Notes: a model not told the origin generated them from the letters alone. A DNA stretch of 64,000 nucleotides from Desulfoferrobacter suflitae (GCF_022603395.1 NZ_JAIBKA010000002.1:124001-188000); one strand, 5' to 3'; positions 7,622 through 17,172 are shown, numbered from the stretch's first letter. A program made the numbers and translations.

Positions 7622-9549
7622 GACGCTTTTTCCTGCGGGCGTTCAATGACGGGAGCCAGCTCACTCGGTGAGACTTTTCCGACGGCGTCATACTCCGTCG
7701 GGCACGCAACCATACACTCTCCACATTTTACGCACAACTCCTGATCAATGGCTTTCTTGCGACCTTTGGTGGTGAATATGGCATCCACCGGGCAGGACCC
7801 TACACAGGCATCACAGCCCCGCGCACACTTGTCCAGATCGATGTAGAAAGCCGTCAAGGCCCGACACATCATAGCGGGACAGCGTTTTTCGCGGATATGG
7901 GCCTGGTATTCCTCCCTGAAATACTCGAGTGAGGTGAGTATCGGGTTGGGCGCGGTTTTGCCAAGCCCGCACAGCGAGGCTGTCTTGATGTCCTGACTCA
8001 GCTCCCGCAAAGTCTCAAGGTCCCCTTCCTTCCCCTCTCCCTTGGTGATACGTTCCAGAATGTTCAGGATGTGACGCGTTCCGATGCGGCAAAAGGTACA
8101 TTTCCCACACGATTCGTTCTGAGTAAAATCGATGAAAAAGCGCGCCACGTTGACCAGGCAGCTGTCTTCATCCATCACCACCATTCCGCCGGACCCCATC
8201 ATGGCCCCGGCTTGCGTTAACGAATCAAAATCGACCGGAGTGTCCATAAAGCTCTCGGGCAGACATCCTCCCGAAGGACCACCGATTTGTACCGCTTTAA
8301 ACTTTTTCCTATTGGGAATCCCCCCGCAGATTTCGAAGATAAGCCGGCCGAGAGTCGTCCCCATGGGAATCTCCACCAACCCGGGATGCACCACTTTTCC
8401 CACAACAGAAAATATTGCGGTGCCGGGGCTGCTTTGCGTGCCTATCTGACGGTACCAGGCGGCGCCTTTCTTTACAATCGTCGGAACGCTGGACAATGTC
8501 TTTACGTTGTTGATCACCGTGGGTTGCTGCCAGAGACCCTTATGGACCGGATAGGGAGGCCGATGCTGCGGCATTCCCCGTTTGCCCTCAAGCGATTGAA
8601 TGAGCGCCGTTTCCTCCCCGCATACGAATGCTCCCGACCCCTCGAAGACACTCACGCTTAAGCTGAACCGGGTGCCCAGAATATGCGCGCCCAACAGTCC
8701 TGCCTGGCCGGCTTGATCTATGGCGCGACGAATCATCTTGACCGCCAGAGGGTACTCGGCTCGAACGTATATGACGGCATTTTCCGCTTCAACCGCATAA
8801 GCGCACACAGCCAAACCTTCCAGCAATTGATGAGGATTGCTTTCAAGAATCGTTCGATCCATATAGGCACCGGGGTCCCCCTCATCGGCATTGCATATGA
8901 CCGTTTTGCGACTCCCATCGGCACTGCGCGCCGCCTGCCATTTGCGTCCGGTGGGAAAGCCCGCTCCCCCTCTGCCTCTGAGCCCCGAATCAATGATCTC
9001 TTGAATCACCTCCTCGGGCGTCATCTCCAGAGCCTTAAGCAACGATTCATAACCACCGCCCGCCAGATACTGATCGATGTTCTCAGGATCCAAAGCACCA
9101 CAGTCGGCCATCACAACTCGCCGCTCCAGATTGAAACGCGGAAAATCCATGACGGTGGGAATCAAATCGTTTTCCTCCAGAGCACCCAGAACGTATTCAA
9201 AGAGTGGGTCTCCCTCTTCCAAAAAAGCTCTCACCAGCGCTCCGGCTTTACCTGCGGTCACTTTGTGATAACAAATGGCAGGGAAGCCCGGGTTTTCGAT
9301 GACGACAAGGGGTTCCCCGTAGCAATGACCGATGCAGCCCACCGGAATAATGCGAGCTTCAATTCCCCGCTCGGCAAGGGTTTCCTCGAATGCTTGTTTG
9401 GTCTCAGTGGCCCCGGCAGCCAATCCGCACGTAGCCATACCGATGTAGATGTGCGGCTTGCCAGGCTCTTTGCTCTCCTGAACTGTTTGGCGCGCTTGCC
9501 GGATCAGTGTGCGGAAACGTTCCAAAACGTCGCTATTGGCTTGCTTCAC
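7618..9549 (-). CDS. NuoF/HndC-like NADH-binding flavoprotein subunit
   Basis: A 643-residue NADH:acceptor flavoprotein. It has an N-terminal thioredoxin-like [2Fe-2S] domain (CGLAAGATE, CIGHC), then the NuoF core with the NAD site GRGGAGFPTGRKW and the FMN site NADEGDPGAYMDR. An SLBB segment and the NuoF [4Fe-4S] cysteines (ESCGKCTFCRIG, SLCGLG) follow. The C-terminus adds two ferredoxin-type clusters (CARGCDACVGSCP, CVKCGECMVACP). This architecture is that of the HndC/HydB/FdhB flavoproteins found in NAD(P)-dependent and electron-bifurcating hydrogenases and formate dehydrogenases. The GTG start overlaps the upstream gene by 17 bases; its AGGAGA site lies very close, so the start is uncertain. 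Confidence 0.9.
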   Translation of the reverse strand: MKQANSDVLERFRTLIRQARQTVQESKEPGKPHIYIGMATCGLAAGATETKQAFEETLAERGIEARIIPVGCIGHCYGEPLVVIENPGFPAICYHKVTAGKAGALVRAFLEEGDPLFEYVLGALEENDLIPTVMDFPRFNLERRVVMADCGALDPENIDQYLAGGGYESLLKALEMTPEEVIQEIIDSGLRGRGGAGFPTGRKWQAARSADGSRKTVICNADEGDPGAYMDRTILESNPHQLLEGLAVCAYAVEAENAVIYVRAEYPLAVKMIRRAIDQAGQAGLLGAHILGTRFSLSVSVFEGSGAFVCGEETALIQSLEGKRGMPQHRPPYPVHKGLWQQPTVINNVKTLSSVPTIVKKGAAWYRQIGTQSSPGTAIFSVVGKVVHPGLVEIPMGTTLGRLIFEICGGIPNRKKFKAVQIGGPSGGCLPESFMDTPVDFDSLTQAGAMMGSGGMVVMDEDSCLVNVARFFIDFTQNESCGKCTFCRIGTRHILNILERITKGEGKEGDLETLRELSQDIKTASLCGLGKTAPNPILTSLEYFREEYQAHIREKRCPAMMCRALTAFYIDLDKCARGCDACVGSCPVDAIFTTKGRKKAIDQELCVKCGECMVACPTEYDAVGKVSPSELAPVIERPQEKAS

Positions 9550-10075
9550 TCTCCTGTTTCTCCCTTTCGTCGCGTTCCCGCTCTATGTCGAACCCCAACA
9601 AAATTCCCTCTACCTTGCTCGGCGCCATACACGCCTGTACCACATCATCCACTACGGCCACGGGAGCAAGCGCACAACAGCCTACACAGGCAACCCTTTC
9701 AATGCTGAATTCCCTGTCGGGAGTGGTTTCGCCATCTTTAATGCCGAGCTTTCTTTCAAAGTTTTCCAGGATAATATCTCCTCCAACCACGTGACAGGCC
9801 GTACCAAGACATACCTTGATCTGATGCTTGCCCGGAGGATGAAATCGAAACTGATTATAGAAGGTGGCAACGCCGTACACTTCACTGCTCGAGATTCCCA
9901 GATGCAGGGCCACCAGCTTCATGGCATCCGGGGAAAGATAAGCATGCCTTTGTTGGATTCTTTGCAGGATGGGAATAAGATTTTCCCTTTTCTTTTCACT
10001 CGTTAAAAGCATTTCGTCGATGTCTTTCAACATAGCTTCGTCTTCCGAAACCTTCGATGGATCATCCCTATCCAC
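9533..10075 (-). CDS. NuoE/HndA-like [2Fe-2S] subunit
   Basis: A 180-residue thioredoxin-fold [2Fe-2S] protein of the NuoE/HndA family. Cluster ligands are in CLGTAC (C-x4-C) and CVGCC (C-x3-C). The N-terminal helical part (LIPILQRIQQRHAYLSPDAM) is typical of the family. It is the first gene of a three-gene operon with the NuoF-like and HoxU-like subunits and supplies an electron-transfer partner to the flavoprotein. The GTG start at 10075 has only a weak site (GGGGGTG). A promoter candidate lies at 10147-10170. Confidence 0.88.
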   Translation of the reverse strand: MDRDDPSKVSEDEAMLKDIDEMLLTSEKKRENLIPILQRIQQRHAYLSPDAMKLVALHLGISSSEVYGVATFYNQFRFHPPGKHQIKVCLGTACHVVGGDIILENFERKLGIKDGETTPDREFSIERVACVGCCALAPVAVVDDVVQACMAPSKVEGILLGFDIERERDEREKQESEASQ

Positions 10076-10139
10076 GTCGTCTTACACCCCCTGATCGTCG
10101 AACCCATTTCAAGGAACTTCAGCGGTTCCCATACGGTTT

Positions 10140-10189
10140 TGCAGCGATTATATAAGTACTGAATATGTTTATCACATTTGTTAACAAAT
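10140..10189 (-). promoter_or_regulatory. Promoter and palindrome upstream of the NADH module
   Basis: On the minus strand a perfect TATAAT lies at 10147-10152, 17 bases from a weak -35 (GTGATA, 10170-10175). Overlapping the upstream edge of the -35 is the perfect palindrome ATTTGTTAACAAAT at 10176-10189, an operator candidate. The transcript would start near 10140 and leave a leader of about 65 bases before the NuoE-like gene. Confidence 0.45.
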
Positions 10190-10226
10190 AGGAAGGAGGC
10201 AGGCATCAAAGCCGTTTGAGTTTCCT

Positions 10227-11477
10227 TCAAAACCGATTGGGGCTCAAGGATCGCTCCAACATGCCTATGGATTCCCCCGCCAACATTTGACTGAGATATT
10301 TCCCGGTCACCGGGCCCAGTGACATCCCCTTTGTTGCATGACCACCGGCAACAAACACATTGGACCAGGGCCGTAAACGCCCAATAACCGGCAGACCGTC
10401 CGGGGTGCAGGGCCTCAATCCACGCCAGATTTCTCTTATTTCAAGCCCACCGAGTTTGGGCAGATAGCGATACGTCTCCGACTCGATGGCTTTCAGCCTC
10501 CTTCGCCCGATGGCCAAATCCAACCCGGACAATTCCAGCGTACCTGCCAACCGCAGCGCATCGGCAAAAGGCGTCACTGCCACCCGGGCCTCTTCAAGGA
10601 TTAGAGGAATTTGCGGTGCCCCCGGAGTTTTCGCAAAGGTCATGCTATAACCTTTAGCCGCCTCGATGGGGATCTTGGCCTCCAGTTCCGCAGCCAACAA
10701 AGGCAGCCATGCTCCCGTTGCCAGCACAACCTGACCCGCCTCAAAATCACCCCGGGTTGTGACCACTTTGCTGACCCTGCGCCGGTCCGTCTTGAGCCAA
10801 AACACTTCGGTATCCACAAGGAATCGTACTCCCTTTTCCCGGGCCTTCTCAGCCAACCACTTGACAAATTCCAGCGGATCGATACACCCATCAATTTTAT
10901 TCAGTATCCCGCCAACCACGCGCACCCCCGCAGCCGGCTCCAGTTCACGAGCCTCATCGGCGTCGAGTATCACCGAGTGCTCGCCACAGCTCTTTACCCG
11001 AACAACGTCCTCCCGGGCCTCCTGAAACGCCTGATCGGTAATATACAAATTGAGCATTCCATCCTGTCTGAACTGATACCGGTGTCCCCCCAGATCGGCC
11101 AATTGTCTGTGGAGCTGCAAACTCTCCCTACCCATTTTGCTAAAGATTCCGACACAATGGTAAAAATGTTTGGCATTGCAAAATCGATAGAACCTCCACA
11201 GCCATCGCACGAGCTCCAGGTCCGCTCGGAAGTGTATGTAAAACGGCCCCTCGGGATTGAACAGGTAGCGAATCCCGCGGGCCACCACACCGGGCGTCGG
11301 CAAAGGATTACAATGGCTGGGAACCAGCAGGCCGGCATTCCCGCAGGAACTGCCCGCACCTATGTGATTCTTTTCGATAACCAGCACAGACGCCCCTAAA
11401 TCGGCAGCATAATAGGCCACTGAAACGCCGATGACACCGCCCCCTATGATGATCACATCGTTCTTCCTGGGTTGCAT
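10227..11477 (-). CDS. FAD-dependent amino acid oxidoreductase (DadA/glycine oxidase family)
   Basis: A 416-residue FAD oxidoreductase of the DAO family. The N-terminal dinucleotide fold is VIIIGGGVIGVSVAYYAADL followed by an acidic VIEKN. The C-terminus has IWRGLRPCTPDGLPVIGR and the FAD-contacting GGHATKGMSLGP. This fits D-amino acid dehydrogenase (DadA) or glycine/sarcosine oxidase; the substrate cannot be told from the sequence. An upstream in-frame start at 11600 would add 41 arginine-rich residues before the Rossmann fold. I chose the ATG at 11477, which follows CAGGAGA, because the fold then starts close to the N-terminus. Confidence 0.85.
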   Translation of the reverse strand: MQPRKNDVIIIGGGVIGVSVAYYAADLGASVLVIEKNHIGAGSSCGNAGLLVPSHCNPLPTPGVVARGIRYLFNPEGPFYIHFRADLELVRWLWRFYRFCNAKHFYHCVGIFSKMGRESLQLHRQLADLGGHRYQFRQDGMLNLYITDQAFQEAREDVVRVKSCGEHSVILDADEARELEPAAGVRVVGGILNKIDGCIDPLEFVKWLAEKAREKGVRFLVDTEVFWLKTDRRRVSKVVTTRGDFEAGQVVLATGAWLPLLAAELEAKIPIEAAKGYSMTFAKTPGAPQIPLILEEARVAVTPFADALRLAGTLELSGLDLAIGRRRLKAIESETYRYLPKLGGLEIREIWRGLRPCTPDGLPVIGRLRPWSNVFVAGGHATKGMSLGPVTGKYLSQMLAGESIGMLERSLSPNRF

Positions 11478-11878
11478 AAATGAGTCTTTCTCCTGACACG
11501 TGGTTGCCGGCTCATGCCGCCATCTATCCCGTCCACTCCGCCGCCACCTGCGAACCATTAGACATGCCAATACCTGACAGGGCTTTGACGCGCAGGGCAT
11601 CCTCTATTTAACAGTATTCACCCCATGATGCCATCGCATCTTCCTGTGGGCAGCCGCCGCATCGCATGGAACTGCTTTGACCTAAAGCAAGTTCTTATTT
11701 TTCCCCTGCCCCCCATGCCATCATACTGGAACTGTTATCGATTGTGTGATACTCAATAATTCCACCGTCGCCCATTCACTGCAGATGGTCATTTGCCCAT
11801 TCTTTCTGCGGGAATTCGGGCAGGGCTCGGGATTCATACGAACATGATCGCCAGGACGAGGAACCCCAAGGACAAACC
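11478..11878. other. Divergent intergenic region, nothing recognised
   Basis: About 400 bases lie between the oxidoreductase (minus) and the PPDK-like gene (plus). The first 120 bases are open in the oxidoreductase frame but read as a non-protein-like, Arg-rich extension. I found no convincing promoter pair, terminator or RNA element. Confidence 0.4.
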
Positions 11879-14755
11879 ATGCAGTCTAAACCGTTGATCG
11901 TTTCCTTCGAAAAAGCAGATCCCACACAGATCGATAAATTGGGCGCCAAGGGTGCTAAGTTGGCGGAGGACTTTCAAAAGGCGCGAGAGTTATTCCCTGG
12001 CGCGGACGATATCATTTCCGTCCCGGACGGTTTCATTCTTTCCTCAGAAGTCTGGAGAGCCTACCGCGACGCCGGTGACAGGTTGCCGGATGATGTGTTC
12101 GCGCAGATCAATCAGGAACTCACCGATTTGGGCACGAGAGTGGGTCGCACGTTTGGCGATTGCAGCGGTCGAATGCCGCTGATTGTTGCAGTCCGGGGAG
12201 GAGCGGCCATTTCCCTGCCCGGCGCCATTAGCACCATTCTCAACGTGGGGTTGAACGACGAGGTGGTCGCCGCCCTTATTGCGGCAGGGGAAGATGAGGG
12301 TTTTGTGCTCAATACTTACCTGACTGCCATTCGTATTTTTGGGGAAGTTGTGTTGGGCATTCAATACGATCATTTCTACGATATCCTCATGCATTTCAAA
12401 GTGGGCGACGAAGGATCCATCGAAGTTCCCCTGATCAACAGGCTCATTCTTTCCTATAAGAAATTGCTCCGGGAGACAGGCGACCGAAGGTTTGAGGATG
12501 CGTTTCAAAAGGACCTTTCGTTGCAGCTTCGCTATGCCATAGAGGCAGTGCTCGCCTCATGGATGGCCCCTACCGCCGTAGAAGCCCGGCGCAGTCGAGA
12601 GTCGGAAGAGGGCGGGGTATCTGACGATATGGGGACCGCCGTCACCATACAGAGTATGGTCTTTGGTAATCGAGACGAAGCCAACTCTCTCAGCGGTGTT
12701 CTGTTCACCAGAAATCAACGCACCGGCGCAGACTTCCCGGTCATCGAATGGGCCCCCAAGGTTCAATGCGACAAGATAGTTTCAGGAAAACTGCGCAAAC
12801 ATCTGCGCGACACTCTGGATCTAAAAGACGAATTTCCGGACATTTACGACCACCTGCTGATGGTGCGCGAAGCATTTGAAAATCTCGCAAAACGCCCCCT
12901 GGATATAGAGTTCACGGTAGAGAACCGCAAGCTATACATCTTGCAGCGTCGACCTCTGCGCATGACGTTCCATGCAACAGTGCGCTCCATGTGGGATTTT
13001 GTGGATGAAGGCAAAACCATCATTCAACGCGCATCCATGATTATCAACAAGGCATTGGAGCAAAAAGAAAAAGTACTGAAGGACGGATTTCATGACTATG
13101 AGATTTTGGCTCGCGGGGAACCGATTACCGATAGTGCCGATAACGGCATACTGGCTTTTGGGACGGAAGAAGCACTGATTTTAGCCGAACAGGGCAAGGA
13201 TGTGATTTTGTTTCGCAAACGGCCGTACGGAGAAACCGATGTGGCGGTCAACCACCCTCGCGTGCGCGGCGTCGTTCGTTGCGACGGGAACACTACCGGC
13301 CACGAAGCGGTCTCTGCGGTGGCCTACAGCAAACCCTACCTCATTAACCTGGTGGATGCCAAAGGACAGCCGCTCATCATCTCTCGAAACGGGAAGCTGG
13401 AGGTTAACCCGGAAAGTGCCCTGTACAATTACCTCGGCAAGCAGGTTTTCGTCGATTGTGAGCGCGGCATCCTGGCATATACCCAGGCAGTTGATTTTCT
13501 GGAGGACAGGAAAGGCAGAAAAAAACTTTATGTGGATTGGGAATTCGTCAGGGAGCAGTTTGAACAGGGAAATCACCAGGAACTGGACTACGAGAGCCTT
13601 CTTGATCTGCACTATCAGTGGGAACTTGAACTGTCGCGCTACCAATGGCTGGAAAAACATTTGCGGGAGAAAAAGGGGAAAGATACCCCCATCTCACAAC
13701 AGGAACTTCTCAATGCGTTCAGCACTTACCTCTCTTACCTGCCCGAACGCGACCGCCATCGTGCGCTGCACCTCAAGGACGTCAATGTGGAAGATTTCGA
13801 TTTCGGCCCTCCCCTGGTTTATCGTGGGAAAGATTTGCGCAAAGAGGTCATGAAGATTCTCAGAACGCTGATGCTTTGCACGACCTGGCGAACCCACTGG
13901 GTGCATGAACTGATGGTCATTGAAGCTCGACGGCGCGGCGAATCCGAGAATGACGTCATCCGCGATATCTTCCTAAAGAACCGGACCATGAGCCTGGTGC
14001 AAGGTTTTGAAGAAGAAGGCTTCCATGTGATGCAGGTGCCGGATCACTATTTTCTAATCCTTGCCAGCAACTTCGAGTATGGTCAGGATCTGGACAAAGT
14101 CGATATTGGCCCGGAAGCATTGAACTACGCGGAGAAAGAAAACCTGGCCAGACAGTTCTTGAGCTACCTGGAAGAGATCAACCCGGCAATCCACCAGAAA
14201 GTGCGGATCGTTCAAGGCGAGCCGCCGCTGGGTGAAGGCCATGCCCGCATCATCAGCATCGGGATCTCTATCCCCAATGGCGACTTTGACCTGGTCTGCC
14301 GCTACCTGAGATCTTTCCTGGATAAACGACACGCCGTCGATCTATCGGAATTGCAGAACAAGATTCCAATGAACGATTTCATGGAGCTCTATCACCTCGA
14401 TCCCTTCTTTGCGCGTTATCCGGAATTCAGCATAACCCGCCGATCAGTCGACTCCAATGTGGAGGAAGATTACTTCCTGACCTTCGGTGGATGTTCATTC
14501 GGGGAGTTCAACGGCCAGGTTTACGGACAGGAGGACTACGAACGCCTGATGTCGGAAGTCAGACGGTTTCAGGGCCATTTGAGGGCAAGGGGTAAAGACA
14601 CATCCATTCGACCGTGGCAGTTTGAAGTGGACCCTTATCGGCGGCACTCGGTCATTGCCGCCGTCGGGATTCGGTTCGACAAAAAGGATCTCGGGCACAT
14701 CATGGAAGACCTCAAGGAGTTTCTCACCGACCCCGGTGCGAAGCGTTCAGATTGA
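11879..14755 (+). CDS. PPDK-like phosphotransferase with an unrelated C-terminal region
   Basis: A 958-residue protein. Residues 1-360 match the ATP-grasp (PPDK_N) half of pyruvate phosphate dikinase: KGAKLAEDF, VRGGAAISLPG (PPDK has VRSGA), IQSMVFGN, SGVLFTRN and LYILQRRP. Around residue 475 is a swivelling phosphohistidine domain (GNTTGHEAVSAVAYSKPYL, His475). The TIM-barrel pyruvate/PEP domain of true PPDK is absent. Instead residues about 540-958 are unrecognised: a charged helical part, then mixed alpha/beta ending in an acidic/aromatic segment. It may phosphorylate a different acceptor, or be regulatory. AAGGAC lies just before the ATG. It stands alone, convergent with the glutaminyl cyclase gene. 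Confidence 0.75.
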   Translation: MQSKPLIVSFEKADPTQIDKLGAKGAKLAEDFQKARELFPGADDIISVPDGFILSSEVWRAYRDAGDRLPDDVFAQINQELTDLGTRVGRTFGDCSGRMPLIVAVRGGAAISLPGAISTILNVGLNDEVVAALIAAGEDEGFVLNTYLTAIRIFGEVVLGIQYDHFYDILMHFKVGDEGSIEVPLINRLILSYKKLLRETGDRRFEDAFQKDLSLQLRYAIEAVLASWMAPTAVEARRSRESEEGGVSDDMGTAVTIQSMVFGNRDEANSLSGVLFTRNQRTGADFPVIEWAPKVQCDKIVSGKLRKHLRDTLDLKDEFPDIYDHLLMVREAFENLAKRPLDIEFTVENRKLYILQRRPLRMTFHATVRSMWDFVDEGKTIIQRASMIINKALEQKEKVLKDGFHDYEILARGEPITDSADNGILAFGTEEALILAEQGKDVILFRKRPYGETDVAVNHPRVRGVVRCDGNTTGHEAVSAVAYSKPYLINLVDAKGQPLIISRNGKLEVNPESALYNYLGKQVFVDCERGILAYTQAVDFLEDRKGRKKLYVDWEFVREQFEQGNHQELDYESLLDLHYQWELELSRYQWLEKHLREKKGKDTPISQQELLNAFSTYLSYLPERDRHRALHLKDVNVEDFDFGPPLVYRGKDLRKEVMKILRTLMLCTTWRTHWVHELMVIEARRRGESENDVIRDIFLKNRTMSLVQGFEEEGFHVMQVPDHYFLILASNFEYGQDLDKVDIGPEALNYAEKENLARQFLSYLEEINPAIHQKVRIVQGEPPLGEGHARIISIGISIPNGDFDLVCRYLRSFLDKRHAVDLSELQNKIPMNDFMELYHLDPFFARYPEFSITRRSVDSNVEEDYFLTFGGCSFGEFNGQVYGQEDYERLMSEVRRFQGHLRARGKDTSIRPWQFEVDPYRRHSVIAAVGIRFDKKDLGHIMEDLKEFLTDPGAKRSD

Positions 14756-14858
14756 CGTCGAACAGGCACGCCGCACGCTCCCTGCATTCCCCCAAAGCTT
14801 GTCGGATGCGGCGCCAGAACCACTCCCCAACGAAAAGCCGTGAGGGATCACGGCGGCA

Positions 14859-15746
14859 TCAGCCACTGGGAGGGGGAACCAATCGGATTTCGAAAAGCTT
14901 CGGCCATAATTTGCCGGTAACAAAGATTCGGTCGTTTTCGGCGTCATAGGCTATACCGTTGAGAGCGTCCTCTTTGCCGGTGGCACGGCCGGCAATTCTC
15001 AGCCCGGCAAGGTCCACCCATCCGACCACCCTTCCCGTTTCAGGAGAAATCCTCGCAATCCAATCAGTGGGCCACACATTGGCGAAAATTTCCCCGTTGA
15101 TATACTCCAACTCATTGAGAGCCATCACCGGCCGGCCCCCGTCGGTCACCTCGAGTGACTTGATCTCCTGCAGGGAAGCAGCATCCAGAAACCGCAGGGC
15201 GGCGGAGCCATCACTCATCACCAGCAAGGATTCCACGCGCGTGATGCCCCATCCTTCCCCATGGTATTGAAAAGTGCCCAAAGTCTCAAAAGTGTCTCTG
15301 CGATAAACGAAACCGGTGTGCGACTTCCAGGTGAGCTGTATCAAACGATCCCCCCAAAGGGTGAGGCCCTCTCCAAAATAGAAGACGGGCAGCGATCTAC
15401 TCTTGATCACTTTGCCCGTTTTAAGCTCCACCAGGCGGATGGAGGACCGTCCGTACCGGCCTGTGCTTTCATACAGGCGCCCCGCATCGTAGGTAAGCCC
15501 TTGCGTGAAGGCCTCAGGATCATGCGGATAAATATGGACGACCTGATAACCGCCGACGGGTGAAGCCGGGCGCACCACCCCGACACCGGCGGCCTGCTCG
15601 GCAGCCTGATTGCGGCTGGTTTGCGCCGCCAGAATGGGTGCATCCCCGTTTGCCAGGAGCACAGCCATTGACATGAGGGCAAACCAGGACGCAAAAAAAC
15701 CTGGGAGGCGGATCGAGAAGCCAGACCCTGCGTCACAGCTATTCAT
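14859..15746 (-). CDS. Glutaminyl-peptide cyclotransferase, exported
   Basis: A 295-residue glutamine cyclotransferase of the five-bladed beta-propeller (plant/bacterial QC) family, which forms N-terminal pyroglutamate. Landmarks are HDPEAFTQGLTYD, LYESTGRYGRSS, TWKSHTGFVY, LNELEYINGEIFANVWPTD and GKEDALNGIAYD. Residues about 10-35 are hydrophobic (FFASWFALMSMAVLLANG), consistent with a signal peptide and periplasmic location. I chose the ATG at 15746 because AGAGG precedes it; a GTG 18 bases upstream is in frame. The start overlaps the end of ugd by a few bases, so the two genes are probably one operon. Confidence 0.88.
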   Translation of the reverse strand: MNSCDAGSGFSIRLPGFFASWFALMSMAVLLANGDAPILAAQTSRNQAAEQAAGVGVVRPASPVGGYQVVHIYPHDPEAFTQGLTYDAGRLYESTGRYGRSSIRLVELKTGKVIKSRSLPVFYFGEGLTLWGDRLIQLTWKSHTGFVYRRDTFETLGTFQYHGEGWGITRVESLLVMSDGSAALRFLDAASLQEIKSLEVTDGGRPVMALNELEYINGEIFANVWPTDWIARISPETGRVVGWVDLAGLRIAGRATGKEDALNGIAYDAENDRIFVTGKLWPKLFEIRLVPPPSG

Positions 15747-17055
15747 GTTTGCCTCTGCCGACACTGTAATAGCGAAACCCGAGCCGTTTCATGACATCCG
15801 GGACATACACGTTGCGCAGGTCGACAAAAACAGGCTCTTTTAACGAGACAAGTATTCTTTCCAGGTCCAAGGCACGATATTCATTCCATTCGGTCATGAG
15901 CACCACGGCATCCGCCCCTTCGCACGTTTCGTAAGGAGAGCTGCAGTATTTAACTTCGGGAAGCACCTTGGCCGCCTCGATCATTGCCTGCGGGTCATGA
16001 GCCCGAATCTTAGCCCCTTTTTCCAACAAGTTTGCCAGGATGGTCAGCGCGGGTGCATCACGCACATCATCGGTCTCGGGTTTGAATGAAAGCCCCAGTA
16101 CGGCGATGATTTTACCCGCCTCGCTGCCTCCCAAAGCGTGTCTCACCTTTCTGGTCATGCGTGCCCGCTGGGCGGCATTCACCTCCACCACAGCCTCCAC
16201 AATGCGGAAAGCCACCCCATGTTCCTGGGCAATGCGCAGCATCGCACTGGTATCCTTGGGAAAGCACGATCCCCCATAGCCCGGTCCGGCGTGCAGGAAT
16301 TTTCTGCCTATGCGCCCATCCAGTCCCATTCCTTTGGCCACATCCTGAACATTGGCGCCAATTTCCTCGCAAAGGTTTGCCACTTCATTGATAAAACTGA
16401 TTTTTGTCGCGAGAAACGCGTTGGCTGCATACTTGATCAGCTCGGCCGTTTCGATGGTGGTCATCACAAAGGGGGTTTCAATGAGGTACAAAGGGCGGTA
16501 AATTGCCTTCAGAACCTCCCGCGCCCGGTCCGAGTCCACCCCAATCACGACCCGATCCGGATGCATGAAATCGTTGATGGCGGCTCCCTCCCGCAAAAAC
16601 TCGGGATTGCTTGCCACATCAAAAGAACTTCCGGGACTGACTTCGGATATGATCCTCTTGACCTGGCGAGCCGTACCGACCGGAACGGTGCTCTTGTTCA
16701 CCACCACCGTGTAATCACGCAGATGACCTGCGATTTGCCTTGCGGCTTCATAGACATAGGTGAGATCTGCATAGCCGTCGCCGCGCCTGGACGCGGGGGT
16801 ACCCACGGCGATGAAGACCACTTCCGCCTCGGGCACGCCGGGAGCATAATCGGTAGTAAAAATCAGGCGATTGTCATTCAAATTCTTATGCACCAAAACA
16901 TCGAGACGCGGTTCATAGATTGGAATTTCGCCGCGCTGCAGGCGACCGATCTTGGTTTCGTCCACATCGATACAGGTCACCTCGTGTCCGAATTCGGCAA
17001 AACAAACGCCACTCACCAGTCCTACGTAACCCGTTCCAATAATCGCAATTTTCAT
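15739..17055 (-). CDS. ugd: UDP-glucose 6-dehydrogenase
   Basis: A 438-residue UDP-glucose/GDP-mannose dehydrogenase family enzyme that oxidises UDP-glucose to UDP-glucuronate with NAD+. The NAD fold is IAIIGTGYVGLVSGVCFAE. The central domain has SNPEFLREGAAINDF and ELIKYAANAFLATKISFINE. The catalytic cysteine lies in GPGYGGSCFPKDT. The C-terminal UDP-binding domain has LGLSFKPETDDVRDAP. I took the ATG at 17055, where the Rossmann fold begins; an upstream in-frame start would add 27 non-conserved residues. It supplies glucuronate precursors for surface polysaccharide. Confidence 0.93.
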   Translation of the reverse strand: MKIAIIGTGYVGLVSGVCFAEFGHEVTCIDVDETKIGRLQRGEIPIYEPRLDVLVHKNLNDNRLIFTTDYAPGVPEAEVVFIAVGTPASRRGDGYADLTYVYEAARQIAGHLRDYTVVVNKSTVPVGTARQVKRIISEVSPGSSFDVASNPEFLREGAAINDFMHPDRVVIGVDSDRAREVLKAIYRPLYLIETPFVMTTIETAELIKYAANAFLATKISFINEVANLCEEIGANVQDVAKGMGLDGRIGRKFLHAGPGYGGSCFPKDTSAMLRIAQEHGVAFRIVEAVVEVNAAQRARMTRKVRHALGGSEAGKIIAVLGLSFKPETDDVRDAPALTILANLLEKGAKIRAHDPQAMIEAAKVLPEVKYCSSPYETCEGADAVVLMTEWNEYRALDLERILVSLKEPVFVDLRNVYVPDVMKRLGFRYYSVGRGKHE

Positions 17056-17172
17056 ACAACCGAACCCTTTCTTGTCCTTGCCCCGTCCTGGGAATCTGCC
17101 GGAATCGTCAATCTGATGGGAACAGCTCATTAACATAAAATGTGAGTGAGCTCCCGTGGAAATTGGAATCCG

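Noticed and set aside
8683-9708. Plus-strand open frame of 341 codons
   Set aside because: Antisense to the NuoF-like gene, with no motif or ribosome site.
11478-11600. N-terminal extension of the FAD oxidoreductase
   Set aside because: The added 41 residues are Arg/Trp/Cys-rich and precede the FAD-binding fold, whereas the inner ATG has an SD site.
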